Numbered from the stretch's first letter, positions 33,276 through 42,313 are shown. The stretch: DNA of 64,000 nucleotides from Phycisphaerae bacterium (GCA_030429705.1 JAUIES010000002.1:436001-500000); one strand, 5' to 3'. The notes: a model not told the origin generated them from the sequence alone. A program made the numbers and translations.

Positions 33276-35959
33276 GGGTCTGACCCTCCGGGAAGGGGGA
33301 CCGCGGGCTGCAACTCAAGCCTGGCCTCCAGCGCTCGCAATTTTGGGCCGTACGGATCAGGGCCGTAACTCGGGTACATGACACGATGTTGCACCATCGC
33401 ATCACGAGCACCCTGCGGGTTCAAGTTGATCATCAACCGAATCGCGTTGTACCGCGCTTCAAACCATGGCTCTTCACCAGCGTGGTAAGTTGCTGAGAGC
33501 GCCGTCCACGCTTCGAGCGAGGCCTGCGGATCGCTGACCAACTCACTGAATCGTGCGAGAACTCGAAGCATGTCTTCGGTCCAAATGTCGCGTTCAAACC
33601 AGTCCTTGGACAATCGAAGCGCAAGCGAACGCATGTTCTCGTCCTGATGTTCATCCCAAAGCCATGCGGCAGCCTCCACCACATGATTGACGACACCCAA
33701 CAGCGCCTGCTGCGACAACCGATCACCCGGGTCATCCGGATTCGCCAGGATCCGTCCACCAAATCGGACGAGTGCCGTTGCCTCTGCCACGCCGGCATCT
33801 GGCATCGACCACGCCTGTGTTGCCGTGCGATAGAGCGTTCGGTCCGCGTGCCTGGCGAATCGTCCTCCGATTCGAGTCAGCCGCGTCAGTTGCGATTCCA
33901 CTTCGTCCATCTGTCCACGCGCCAGAGCAATCTGCAATCGGCGATAGGCGAGTTCACCTTCGAGTTCGCCAAGCCCCATGCCCATTTCGTTGGCAATGCG
34001 CTCAAGCGTTGTGATCGCACGATCGGCACGATCCAGTTCGGGTGCTCGACTTGAAAGCACAACATCGAGAATCTGGCGAACCAGGACGACGACAGATTGC
34101 GATGCCTTCACCTTGTCCTCGGGCTCACCTTCTGAAACCGCTGCTTCATCAATGCGCAGCAGTTCTTCCGCAACTGTCAAAAATCGTGACGCTTCCGCGT
34201 CTTTGCGTGATGCCGGCGACCCGCGATAAGCCCGATACAACAACCGGATCAGATGACGACGGGCAGTCGCGTAAATCGGACTCGAAGGATCGACCGCAAA
34301 CAACACTTCGATAGCATGATCCGTATCAGCCGTACTTGAGTCTGCCTGACGCAAAAGAAGGAGTGCCGCTCGTTCGACACTCGGGAACTCAGCAATGTAC
34401 AACCCGCTGAGACGCTCGGACCATTGACGGGCTTCTTCGCTACCGGCTTCAGCTGCTCGGTCGAGCGCCACCACCGCCATCCAGAGGGCTTCTTCACGAA
34501 TGCGATCATCGGTCGCGACAGCCGCACACTTTTCGAGTGCCTCGGCCGCATCCAGCATTCGACCACGATAGTAATCGCTCAGCCCCCAACTGAGCCCCGC
34601 ACGCGCGCGATCCATCGGATAGGAACGAGCATCTTCGGCTTCAAATGCACCGCGAAGCAAGTCGCTGCTCGACGCATACATTTGCGCGATTTCAATCGTT
34701 GTTGTCGGCTTCTTGTTGGTACCGTCCGCAGACTGATGCGCCTTCCTCGCTTCGTCATAGGCGAGAAGCCCACGCACATATCCAACGATAAACCCATCGC
34801 CGCCCAGCGGGAGCGTACCGAACTGCTTGAGCAACGAGAGCACCTGATTCACCTCGCCGCGCGCAACCAGATCACCGACACCGATCCCAGCCAGCCGTTC
34901 TGCCGGGCCGCCTCGGGTGGCACCAGACTGCACGCCCTCGCGCATCGCAAGAACCGCGAGCAATCGTGCATCGTGCGTATTCAACGACTCATCCCCGCGG
35001 CGCGTCGCGACCTCAGAAGCCAGATCGTCCCACCGACCAGCGTTCGCGAGCAACTCCATATTGCGCCCAAACAACTCATCGCGGACGGTCGGATGGAGTT
35101 CGGTCGACTGTCGCAACTGGCGCATCCAGGTCAGCGCACCGCCATGATCATCTTCGAGCGACTTTGAAAGGGCGATCGCCATCGCAGCCCGCGCAACATG
35201 TTCGTATCGGACAAGCGCTGACCCCAATTGCTCGATGGACGGCGATCGGCCTTCAGCGTTCAACATCCAACCAAGATCGCCTTGTGCACGATGGGCATCG
35301 TTTGCCCCCCCATCGAGCAAAGCCAAGTAATACCCCGACCAACCAGCGTAATAGAATGCCGCAGATCGTTCTGCGGTCGCCTGTTGCAACCGTGTTGCGA
35401 TCTCACCCTGAATCGAATCGTTTCCTCGTGACTGTTGACGCTTGAGCATGTCAACGCGACGGACGAGCGCTTGCCCTAAATCATCGAACGCTTCTCGCAC
35501 CTCGCGAAGCACCCGTTTGGCTTCAGCCACATCTTCCGGCGTGGATGACCCCAGTCGCCAGTGCTCCGCGATTGACTCCGCTGGTGCATAGCGCGCTTTG
35601 GCAAGTTTGATGCGCAGGCCGAACGAATCGATGTCGGGCACGAACTGAAACAAATGAGCGCTCAGATCTTCGAGTTCGCGCCTTCGTTCATTCGATATGT
35701 TCTCGCCGAGCATGCTGGCGTAGATGTCCGCCAATCGTTCAGCCATCTCAAGCCGATCGTCACCGGATGCACGACCGAGACGCGAACGCAACTGGGTCGC
35801 CTGCAGTTCCTCCAACTGATGCATCTGCATGTAGCGTTCGACGATCGCATCCGGCGAATCGGGGTTCACCAACTCATCCTGCGCCCGCGCGTCATGAAAC
35901 GCAAATACGACTGCAACCACTGACACAATCGCTCTAATTGGAACCACTCGACGGCACAT
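33272..35959 (-). CDS. Large secreted helical-repeat (TPR-like) protein
   Basis: An 895-residue exported protein; signal peptide CRRVVPIRAIVSVVAVVFAF with a cut after ARA. The rest is almost all alpha-helical, with TPR-like segments (SDYYRGRMLDAAEALEKCAA, ARKDAEASRFLTVAEELLRI), suited to bind proteins in the periplasm. ATG 35959 is chosen because AGAGGA lies 4-5 nt upstream and the signal peptide starts there; it overlaps the end of the ExbD gene by 26 nt. It ends in an ATGA overlap with the 898-residue gene. Confidence 0.82.
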   Translation of the reverse strand: MCRRVVPIRAIVSVVAVVFAFHDARAQDELVNPDSPDAIVERYMQMHQLEELQATQLRSRLGRASGDDRLEMAERLADIYASMLGENISNERRRELEDLSAHLFQFVPDIDSFGLRIKLAKARYAPAESIAEHWRLGSSTPEDVAEAKRVLREVREAFDDLGQALVRRVDMLKRQQSRGNDSIQGEIATRLQQATAERSAAFYYAGWSGYYLALLDGGANDAHRAQGDLGWMLNAEGRSPSIEQLGSALVRYEHVARAAMAIALSKSLEDDHGGALTWMRQLRQSTELHPTVRDELFGRNMELLANAGRWDDLASEVATRRGDESLNTHDARLLAVLAMREGVQSGATRGGPAERLAGIGVGDLVARGEVNQVLSLLKQFGTLPLGGDGFIVGYVRGLLAYDEARKAHQSADGTNKKPTTTIEIAQMYASSSDLLRGAFEAEDARSYPMDRARAGLSWGLSDYYRGRMLDAAEALEKCAAVATDDRIREEALWMAVVALDRAAEAGSEEARQWSERLSGLYIAEFPSVERAALLLLRQADSSTADTDHAIEVLFAVDPSSPIYATARRHLIRLLYRAYRGSPASRKDAEASRFLTVAEELLRIDEAAVSEGEPEDKVKASQSVVVLVRQILDVVLSSRAPELDRADRAITTLERIANEMGMGLGELEGELAYRRLQIALARGQMDEVESQLTRLTRIGGRFARHADRTLYRTATQAWSMPDAGVAEATALVRFGGRILANPDDPGDRLSQQALLGVVNHVVEAAAWLWDEHQDENMRSLALRLSKDWFERDIWTEDMLRVLARFSELVSDPQASLEAWTALSATYHAGEEPWFEARYNAIRLMINLNPQGARDAMVQHRVMYPSYGPDPYGPKLRALEARLELQPAVPLPGGSDP

Positions 35960-36356
35960 AGGTCCTCTTCGTAAAACCCGCATCATGGGCTGCTTGCAGC
36001 GCGGTCGCAGCCGCTTGAATCGGTACTCGATCATCCACCTTCACGGCCACGCCGGCCTCCTTGGGCAGTTGCGTCAAGATGGCCTCGAGCGCTTGACCGG
36101 TAAACACCGCTCGTTCGCCGATGCGAAACCCGACACGACCCTGGATCATTTCGACAGACACCACCTGAGGCTGCAACTCAGAAATGCTCGAACCAGACTG
36201 CTCACTTTGGATCGTCGCCTGGAGTCGGTCTTCACTCTGGCTGAAGTTTGCCGTGAGCAGAAAGAAGATGAGCAACAGAAAAACAACATCGATCATGCTC
36301 GTCATGGGGACGGACCCGAGTGCGGATGCTTGCAAGCGTGCCGGTGACATTCTCAT
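35934..36356 (-). CDS. ExbD/TolR-family protein (second copy)
   Basis: A 140-residue single-helix protein. The helix PMTSMIDVVFLLLIFFLLTA carries the conserved Asp (D23) that takes part in proton flow in ExbD/TolR. The periplasmic domain is short (RVGFRIGERAVFTGQALEAI, VAVKVDDRVPIQ). It overlaps the first exbD copy by 4 nt. Two exbD genes after one exbB gene are frequent in planctomycetes and Bacteroidetes; a mixed dimer is possible. Confidence 0.9.
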   Translation of the reverse strand: MRMSPARLQASALGSVPMTSMIDVVFLLLIFFLLTANFSQSEDRLQATIQSEQSGSSISELQPQVVSVEMIQGRVGFRIGERAVFTGQALEAILTQLPKEAGVAVKVDDRVPIQAAATALQAAHDAGFTKRTYVPSSGSN

Positions 36357-36784
36357 GGCGCCCCCCCGCTCGGATCAGTCGTCCCGATGCGCCAGCGGCG
36401 AACGCCTCGCTCGCGCAGATCGAGCGCCAGACCGTTGAGATGCCGCGCCGCCAGTGAACGATCGGGACGAACCAGAATCGTGACTTGATCAGGTCCTCCG
36501 CTGCGCCCGATCTCTGTATCGACCAGCCGCAGAAACTGAGCCCGGCTCATGGTTCGGCCATCGACAATGAGCGAACCGTCGTCAGCCAGATCAACAGCAA
36601 ATGAAGGCGGTTCTTCCACCGGCGACTTCTCGCCAGCCTCGAGAGGTAACGCCACCTCGGTCTGTGTGATCTGTCCAAACTGTGATGTAAACATGAAAAA
36701 GATGATGAGTTGCAAGACCACATCAATCATCGGGGTGAGATTGAAACTGAGAACCTTGGGACGGGATGGACGCGCGAGTTGCAT
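36353..36784 (-). CDS. ExbD/TolR-family protein (first copy)
   Basis: A 143-residue protein. The helix NLTPMIDVVLQLIIFFMFTS holds the conserved Asp (D21). The periplasmic part (LIVDGRTMSRAQFLRLVDTE, VTILVRPDRSLAARHLNGLA) is the usual ExbD fold. ATG 36784 lies one base after the stop of the tolQ-like gene; the frame upstream is a read of that gene. Confidence 0.92.
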   Translation of the reverse strand: MQLARPSRPKVLSFNLTPMIDVVLQLIIFFMFTSQFGQITQTEVALPLEAGEKSPVEEPPSFAVDLADDGSLIVDGRTMSRAQFLRLVDTEIGRSGGPDQVTILVRPDRSLAARHLNGLALDLRERGVRRWRIGTTDPSGGAP

Positions 36785-36785
36785 G

Positions 36786-37499
36786 TCAGGTGTTCCGCCC
36801 CGGGCCGTTGCTTGGCGCACCAGCGCCAGACTCGAGATGTGCCGCCAGGTCTTCGATGATCTGCCCGACTTCGTCAGCGAGCGTGTCGATTCGATTCCTC
36901 AGGAAGGTGTACGCTGCAGTCGCTGGAATCGCAACGATCAGACCGAGCACTGTGGTAATCAAAGCCTGCGAGATATTGCCGGCGAGTGCATCAGGACGAA
37001 CCGGCCCGTCTGCCGCCTGAATGGCATCGAATGCACCAACCATGCCGATGACGGTTCCAAGCAGCCCGAGCATCGGCGCGATCGCAGCGATCAGATTGAT
37101 CCCATCTGTCAAACGATACAAACGGGCCACCTGCAATTGCCCGACTTCCTCGAGGGCTGCTTTGAGTTCGAGAAAGCCGAACGGACTTCGGCTGCAACGA
37201 ATCAGCGCCGAACCCACAATCCTGGTCAGGAACGACCCGTGGTCCGGGCTCTGGCAAAAGGCGATCGCCTGTTCGACCTGCCCCTCTCGCAGGTGCCGGT
37301 CGAGCGTATCGATTGATTCCGGGGGGGCGAGCGCGGCTCGCCGGACCCGAATCAACTGTGCGACGATCAGAACAACAGCAACGAACGAGAGCATGATGAT
37401 GACCAGCCCCACCGGTCCACCCTGCGCCACATAGGTTAGCAGGCTCTTGCTGGTTGCACTGCTCGCAGGAGCTGCCAAGGTAATCAAATCGTGATGCAT
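36786..37499 (-). CDS. MotA/TolQ/ExbB proton-channel family protein
   Basis: A 237-residue channel subunit with three transmembrane helices (about 28-50, 125-150, 165-190). The conserved segments NLIAAIAPMLGLLGTVIGMV and NISQALITTVLGLIVAIPAT are present with the threonines of the proton path. With ExbD partners it turns proton flow into motion. The start ATG 37499 has a near-perfect site GAGGTGAT just upstream and lies one base after the previous stop. Confidence 0.94.
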   Translation of the reverse strand: MHHDLITLAAPASSATSKSLLTYVAQGGPVGLVIIMLSFVAVVLIVAQLIRVRRAALAPPESIDTLDRHLREGQVEQAIAFCQSPDHGSFLTRIVGSALIRCSRSPFGFLELKAALEEVGQLQVARLYRLTDGINLIAAIAPMLGLLGTVIGMVGAFDAIQAADGPVRPDALAGNISQALITTVLGLIVAIPATAAYTFLRNRIDTLADEVGQIIEDLAAHLESGAGAPSNGPGRNT

Positions 37500-37500
37500 A

Positions 37501-38697
37501 TCACCTCTCAATGGTTCGTGTCGTTCGTATGGATGTCGCTTGCAGACTATTCAAATGAGAGCGTACCGCATCCAGATTGGTGGCGGCGTGGGTGCTATAG
37601 GCATCGCGCAATTCGGTAAACAATGAGTTCGCACCCGCAGCATCACCCAATGCATCGAGCGCCAGGGCCGACTCTGCCAAGGCGATCCCCGCGAGATATG
37701 GTTGACTCTTGCCAAAACGCGCAGGCAAATGCAGTAACTGAATCACACCCCGGCGTTGTGATTCTCGATCAGACTCGCGCAAGAGCGAACGGCCGATACC
37801 AAGCCGACACCAGGCTTCGATCCACGCGTGATCGGCACTTTCTCGACGGGTTCCGGCCATCTCTGATTCGAGCGTGCTTCGAGCCGCTTGTCGCTGTTCA
37901 GCATCACCAACTCGGGCAAGAACAATCGCGTGCACCAGTCGCACGCCGTCGTCAGCAAGATCAGTCTTGGTCAGTGACAAGTCCGGCGAGCCAATCGTCA
38001 AACCACACTCAAATCGGGCAGCGTGTCGATAGAGACGCTCAAGAATTTCCGCACGCTTGGGGCCGATGTCTTGCGATTGATCCCACACGACGATCGGTTC
38101 GGATCGGGCAAAGACTTCGACCGCTGGGGTCTTCATCCAGACAGGAGCGAGCGAGGGGACCAACCCGGTCTCCTGATCACACGCCGGTCGCAGAGCCCCG
38201 ACCATGCGTGACTGATACGGACCCGCCTGAGCCGAAACCAGATACGCGAGCCACGGGCGTATCGCCGCGGTCTGTGCGCTTCGACGCAATCGACATCGCA
38301 TGAGTCCTTCCGCGACCATCGATGCCATGTCGCTGCTCAGACCTTCATAGACCGGGTACAACTCTTCAAAGATTGGTTCCGCTGTGACCGCGTCGCCTCG
38401 TTCGAGTCTCGTCCGCGCTCGCCATGCGAGTCGACCGAGTCGCAGGAACGGCTCCGCCTCTTCTGCATGCGCGCCGGTCAGTGATCGTACGAAGTCCCAT
38501 CGAACAGTTCGTTGAACCCCGAACGGGTCCTCGAACACGATTCCGCCATAATCCAAATCGAGGATCTCGCCATCCGGCACTTCGCGGCCGCTCCATAACT
38601 GCACCTCGGGCACCGCTGCGTCATCCGGGGTCGCGTCTTGTGCGTAAGCAACACACATGACCAGGCACACAAACGACGCAAACCAGCGGAGACTCAC
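37501..38697 (-). CDS. Secreted protein of unknown function in the VWA/ExbBD operon
   Basis: A 398-residue exported protein (signal SLRWFASFVCLVMCVAYAQ). Early residues VQLWSGREVPDGEILDLDYG and GVQRTVRWDFVRSLTG look like a small beta domain of the kind seen in planctomycete proteins that sense a default value; the rest is helical and repeat-like. It overlaps the VWA gene by 4 nt. No family recognised. Confidence 0.78.
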   Translation of the reverse strand: MSLRWFASFVCLVMCVAYAQDATPDDAAVPEVQLWSGREVPDGEILDLDYGGIVFEDPFGVQRTVRWDFVRSLTGAHAEEAEPFLRLGRLAWRARTRLERGDAVTAEPIFEELYPVYEGLSSDMASMVAEGLMRCRLRRSAQTAAIRPWLAYLVSAQAGPYQSRMVGALRPACDQETGLVPSLAPVWMKTPAVEVFARSEPIVVWDQSQDIGPKRAEILERLYRHAARFECGLTIGSPDLSLTKTDLADDGVRLVHAIVLARVGDAEQRQAARSTLESEMAGTRRESADHAWIEAWCRLGIGRSLLRESDRESQRRGVIQLLHLPARFGKSQPYLAGIALAESALALDALGDAAGANSLFTELRDAYSTHAATNLDAVRSHLNSLQATSIRTTRTIER

Positions 38698-39671
38698 GGG
38701 CTCGCCCTTACATGCTTGTACAGCCCCCCCGAGTCCCGCGCAATATCGCGCAGCCTGTTCTCGACTTGCGCCCGGATCGCGGCGTTACCGATGTCACCAA
38801 ACATGATGCAATGGACGGGAACCTTGGTTCGGCCGTTCAGTTGCCGCACCGCGCCAACCACCTCGTCTGAAAACTCGCCGTCGGTCATGAAGTAGATTGC
38901 GTCCGGCCTCGGCCTCATCTTGAAAATCATCTCAAATGCGCCCAGGGGCTGCGTGCTGCCATTGGCTGTGACATCCATGATGTCGCGGCGCAGGCTGATC
39001 TTCGTGCGCTTGTCAGTCTGATACCACTTGACACGACCAGTCAATGGCGACGGGCCGTTCGAATACAGCACCACACAGACCTCGCCGCTCTCACTCATCG
39101 CTGAAATGGACCGAGCGAGTTCGGCCTTGGTCTGATCCATCTTGCCGCCCGAGTTCATCGAACTGGACCGGTCGACGATGTATGCAAATCGGCTCCCCTG
39201 CGCTTCGACGCCGAAGAAACTCGCGCCGTCGCCACTGAGTCCTCCACCACCCGATGTTCCGTCGTTGAGTGAACCCGTCGAGATATCGCCGCCGCCCGAT
39301 GAGACATCGAGATCGACCATCTCCTGCATCAACGCGTCTATTTCGCCGCCATCCTGCTCGCTGACCAACTCGATGTCTTCAAGGCTTGGCGAGGCGAGTT
39401 CCGGAGCATGGGTTGCGCTGACCCGGGCGGCATCGTCGGTCATTTCGGCGAGTTCGGCTTCGCTCATGACTGCGAAATCAACCGTTTCTGCCCCACTGCC
39501 CCCTGCGTCGCCACCTTCATATGTCACCGTGAACACCGCGGCGATCAGCAGCGCCACGACATGAACCATGACGCTGGCACCGATTCCCACGAAAGTTGCT
39601 CGGCGAAACCAGAGCCAGCCCTGGGCGCCCTTTTCGCTCGTTCGACTTGCGGTTTCCGTGTGATCGTGCAT
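38694..39671 (-). CDS. VWA-domain protein on a TonB/TolA-like transmembrane helix
   Basis: A 325-residue protein, first gene of the operon. About 25 cytoplasmic residues lead into one helix (about 26-48) with S33-V-M-V-H37, the S-x3-H pattern of the TonB anchor helix that couples to ExbB/ExbD. A low-complexity Gly/Asp/Glu linker (about 52-155) follows, then a von Willebrand A domain with a full metal site: D167-R-S-S-S171, T240 and D264 (YFMTDGEFSDE). So the domain should bind Mg and a ligand. No Shine-Dalgarno is seen at ATG 39671. There is no TonB or TolA C-terminal domain. Confidence 0.88.
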   Translation of the reverse strand: MHDHTETASRTSEKGAQGWLWFRRATFVGIGASVMVHVVALLIAAVFTVTYEGGDAGGSGAETVDFAVMSEAELAEMTDDAARVSATHAPELASPSLEDIELVSEQDGGEIDALMQEMVDLDVSSGGGDISTGSLNDGTSGGGGLSGDGASFFGVEAQGSRFAYIVDRSSSMNSGGKMDQTKAELARSISAMSESGEVCVVLYSNGPSPLTGRVKWYQTDKRTKISLRRDIMDVTANGSTQPLGAFEMIFKMRPRPDAIYFMTDGEFSDEVVGAVRQLNGRTKVPVHCIMFGDIGNAAIRAQVENRLRDIARDSGGLYKHVRASP

Positions 39672-39715
39672 GGTTCAGTTGATTGTTGACGCGACTGCAG
39701 GTCTGGTCTGCACCC

Positions 39716-39744
39716 AGTTTCGGCTTGCGGGTCCGCCGCGTCAA
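39716..39744 (-). promoter_or_regulatory. Candidate promoter of the VWA/ExbBD operon
   Basis: On the minus strand TTGACG (39744-39739), 17 nt, GAAACT (39721-39716); good -35, weak -10. Confidence 0.3.
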
Positions 39745-39800
39745 GTGACGGTTCGCACGCCGACCCGTGCGGTTCTACCGAGACCCCCACGATCGGTGGC

Positions 39801-39828
39801 AAGACTTTCACTGTTTCGGCGATATGAT
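39801..39828 (+). promoter_or_regulatory. Candidate promoter of pyrH-frr
   Basis: AAGACT (39801-39806), 16 nt, TATGAT (39823-39828); good -10, moderate -35. Leader of about 40 nt. Confidence 0.4.
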
Positions 39829-39876
39829 GGCTTGAACGGTTGTTTTCGTCGCTCAACAACTCCCGATGGAGCCCCC

Positions 39877-40650
39877 ATGCCCTCATCCTCGGCCACCAAA
39901 CCCGAATCAGCACCAACATTGGTCTCACGGCTCGGACATCCACCAACCCGCGTCCTGCTCAAGATCAGCGGTGAAGCCTTCGCTGCACCCGGAGGATTCG
40001 GGATCGATTCGCATGAACTATCGGTCATCGCCGAGGAGATTCGTGAGGCGGCTTCGGCGAACTGCCAGATCGCGGTCGTCGTCGGGGGCGGCAACATCAT
40101 CCGAGGTGCGGCTTTGGCGGCCGCCGGCGATATCCACCAGGCCACCGCAGACTATATGGGCATGCTCGGCACGGTGATGAACGCGGCAGCCCTCAAAGAA
40201 AAACTGCTGACCCTCGGTGTCGAGAGTCGCGTGCAATCCGCTCTCGAGATCAAGGCGCTGGCCGAGCCGTTCATTCGAGGCCGAGCCATTCGACATCTCG
40301 AAAAGGGTCGCGTGGTGATTCTCGCAGCGGGGACTGGCAATCCTTTTTTTACGACTGACACCTGCGCAGCCCTGCGCGCCAGCGAACTCGATTGCGATGT
40401 CCTGCTCAAAGCCACCAAGGTCGATGGCATCTACACCGCTGACCCCGAGAAAGACCCGGCAGCCACCCGCTACGAGCACCTGACCTTCGCAGAGGCGCTC
40501 AACAAGCGGCTGGGTGTCATGGACATGACCGCGCTTGCCATGTGTCAGGAACGCGACCTGCCGGTCCTGGTGTTTGATTTCAAGAAGCCTCACAACATTC
40601 GCAAGGTGATCGACGGCGAGCCGATCGGCACACTCGTTACCTGTGCCTGA
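39877..40650 (+). CDS. pyrH: UMP kinase
   Basis: A 257-residue bacterial UMP kinase, which makes UDP from UMP. The amino-acid-kinase fold is seen in RVLLKISGEAFAAPGGFGID, IAVVVGGGNIIRGA, DYMGMLGTVMNAAALKE and LKATKVDGIYTADPEKDPAA. The first 23 residues are a Ser/Pro/Thr-rich extension. GGAG lies 5 nt before ATG 39877, which decides the start. It is followed by frr, as in many bacteria. Confidence 0.97.
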   Translation: MPSSSATKPESAPTLVSRLGHPPTRVLLKISGEAFAAPGGFGIDSHELSVIAEEIREAASANCQIAVVVGGGNIIRGAALAAAGDIHQATADYMGMLGTVMNAAALKEKLLTLGVESRVQSALEIKALAEPFIRGRAIRHLEKGRVVILAAGTGNPFFTTDTCAALRASELDCDVLLKATKVDGIYTADPEKDPAATRYEHLTFAEALNKRLGVMDMTALAMCQERDLPVLVFDFKKPHNIRKVIDGEPIGTLVTCA

Positions 40651-40762
40651 ATGGGCTTGTTGGTTCTATGATGTTCGAGTCAGTTATCCGCTCAATGATT
40701 CGGTTTTTCATCCAGCGTTTCATCATGCGTTTCATTCGGCGGCAATGTACGGAGACCTAGCC

Positions 40763-41332
40763 ATGACGACCGACCCCGACACAATCTTGCTCGAAGCCGA
40801 AGAAGCGATGATCAAGGCTCACGACTACTTGAAGCAGGAGTACCTCGGCCTGCGGGCCGGGCGCGCCTCGACAGCGCTCGTCGATTACATCAAAGTCGAT
40901 TACTACGGCAGCATGTCTGACCTCAAGTCGATCGCCGCGATCAGTATCCCCGAGCCCACGCAGATTCTCATCAAGCCGTTCGATGCGACATCACTGGCAG
41001 CGATCAAGACCGCGATCGAGACCTCCGGCCTCGGCTTGAATCCGAATGTCGAAGCCAAGCAGATCAGGCTCAATATTCCCAGTCTTTCGAGCGAGCGTCG
41101 TCAGCAACTCGTCTCGCAGGCCAAGAAAATGGGCGAAGAGCAGAAGGTCGTGATGCGCAACGCTCGCCGCGATGCCAACAAGCACGCCGATGCCATTGGC
41201 AAGGGCGACGGACACATCTCGGAAGACGAGGTCAAGACGCTCAAGGAAGAGATTCAGGAGTTGCTCAAAAAGTACGAAGCGATGATGGACGAGATGATCA
41301 ACAAGAAAGCGGACGAAATCACGGCCGTGTGA
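40763..41332 (+). CDS. frr: Ribosome-recycling factor
   Basis: A 189-residue protein that splits post-termination ribosomes with EF-G. LRAGRASTALVDYIKVDYYG, ISIPEPTQILIKPFD and LNIPSLSSERRQQLVSQAKK are typical. GGAG 8 nt before ATG 40763 sets the start. The 112-nt gap after pyrH contains an upstream in-frame extension that lacks homology. Confidence 0.97.
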   Translation: MTTDPDTILLEAEEAMIKAHDYLKQEYLGLRAGRASTALVDYIKVDYYGSMSDLKSIAAISIPEPTQILIKPFDATSLAAIKTAIETSGLGLNPNVEAKQIRLNIPSLSSERRQQLVSQAKKMGEEQKVVMRNARRDANKHADAIGKGDGHISEDEVKTLKEEIQELLKKYEAMMDEMINKKADEITAV

Positions 41333-41398
41333 TGTGGCTCATCGTTGCGCCGAGGCTGACGAACCACCATCGGTCATGGGTCAATCACGAGGTGTGGC

Positions 41399-41503
41399 AT
41401 GGCTGATGTGTACTTTGCCGCGATCATCGCTGTGATCGTGATCGGGATGGTGTACATCGCGTACCGCGAGATTCGCTGCATCCAGTCCGACCCCAAGAAA
41501 TAG
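41399..41503 (+). CDS. 34-residue single-TM microprotein
   Basis: A small gene with GAGGTG 4 nt before ATG 41399 and a TAG at 41501-41503. The product is one transmembrane helix (VYFAAIIAVIVIGMVYIAY) with a short charged tail (REIRCIQSDPKK). It follows frr by 66 nt and ends 28 nt before a strong palindromic terminator, so it can be the last gene of that transcript. Function unknown. Confidence 0.6.
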   Translation: MADVYFAAIIAVIVIGMVYIAYREIRCIQSDPKK

Positions 41504-41531
41504 CAGACGATTCGACTATTCAGCCAGACGA

Positions 41532-41557
41532 AAACGGCCGCATCGATGCGGCCGTTT
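41532..41557. terminator. Bidirectional terminator between frr unit and PEP-CTERM gene
   Basis: AAACGGCCGCA and TGCGGCCGTTT form an 11-bp stem with a TCGA loop. There is a short T-run on both strands, so it can end both convergent transcripts. Confidence 0.75.
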
Positions 41558-41592
41558 CCATGGGAGGATATGGATTGAAGACGATTGTTGCC

Positions 41593-42204
41593 TTAGCGGC
41601 GACGACGCACAGCGACGAGCCCACCGAGCCCGAGCATCGCCAGGCTGCCAGGTGCCGGGATGAATGAAACCGATACATCATCAATGAAGAGAACCATAAC
41701 GCTACTGGGATCGGCACCAGTCACGGATGCGAACTGCAGCGTCACACCGCCGCTCACATCAGGGCCGGCTGCGAGTGAGAAGTTAAAAACCTGCCATTGA
41801 TCAGTCAAGGCCAGCGGCGTACCGCCCAGAAGGACACTGTCCGACACACCACCGCCGTCAATCTCCGAGAAAAACTCTGCAAATGCGACACCGCCGGCCG
41901 CGCCTGAGCCCTTGGCAGCGAACGAAATATCGACTGTGTCCCCTGCGCTAATCACGCCTGCACCGAGGTTGGCCTGTTTCACCACCGCACCTGAGGCAAG
42001 TGTGTCATTGAACAGCTCAGCACCAAAGTTGCCGCTATTCGCGTCGATGGTCACATTAAATGTTGAACTGGCTGTCGGGAACGAAACCCAGCCTGAGGTG
42101 TCACCAGTTTCGAAACCGCCGTTGACGGCGAAATCGGTACCCGCTGTGGCTGTGGCCGCGGCTGCGGCGACGAGCGATACGACGATCATTGTCTTGTTCT
42201 TCAT
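41593..42204 (-). CDS. PEP-CTERM-like secreted protein
   Basis: A 203-residue exported protein: signal peptide (IVVSLVAAAAATATA), a jelly-roll-like domain that resembles carbohydrate-binding modules (DFAVNGGFETGDTSGWVSF, TLQFASVTGADPSSVMVLFI) and a C-terminal sorting tail, IPAPGSLAMLGLGGLVAVRRRR split as PAPG, hydrophobic helix, RRRR. The tail is the PEP-CTERM type recognised by exosortase. Start ATG 42204, AGAGG about 9 nt upstream. Two palindromes lie in its promoter. Confidence 0.88.
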   Translation of the reverse strand: MKNKTMIVVSLVAAAAATATAGTDFAVNGGFETGDTSGWVSFPTASSTFNVTIDANSGNFGAELFNDTLASGAVVKQANLGAGVISAGDTVDISFAAKGSGAAGGVAFAEFFSEIDGGGVSDSVLLGGTPLALTDQWQVFNFSLAAGPDVSGGVTLQFASVTGADPSSVMVLFIDDVSVSFIPAPGSLAMLGLGGLVAVRRRR

Positions 42205-42313
42205 GGTCAGATTCCTCTCTGCTAGGCGACCGCCTTGGTCGCACACTCCAATAAACACCATTGGAACAGATGATCTCACGGAAGGCGGATTGGATGAGAT
42301 CTCCAATGGCACG

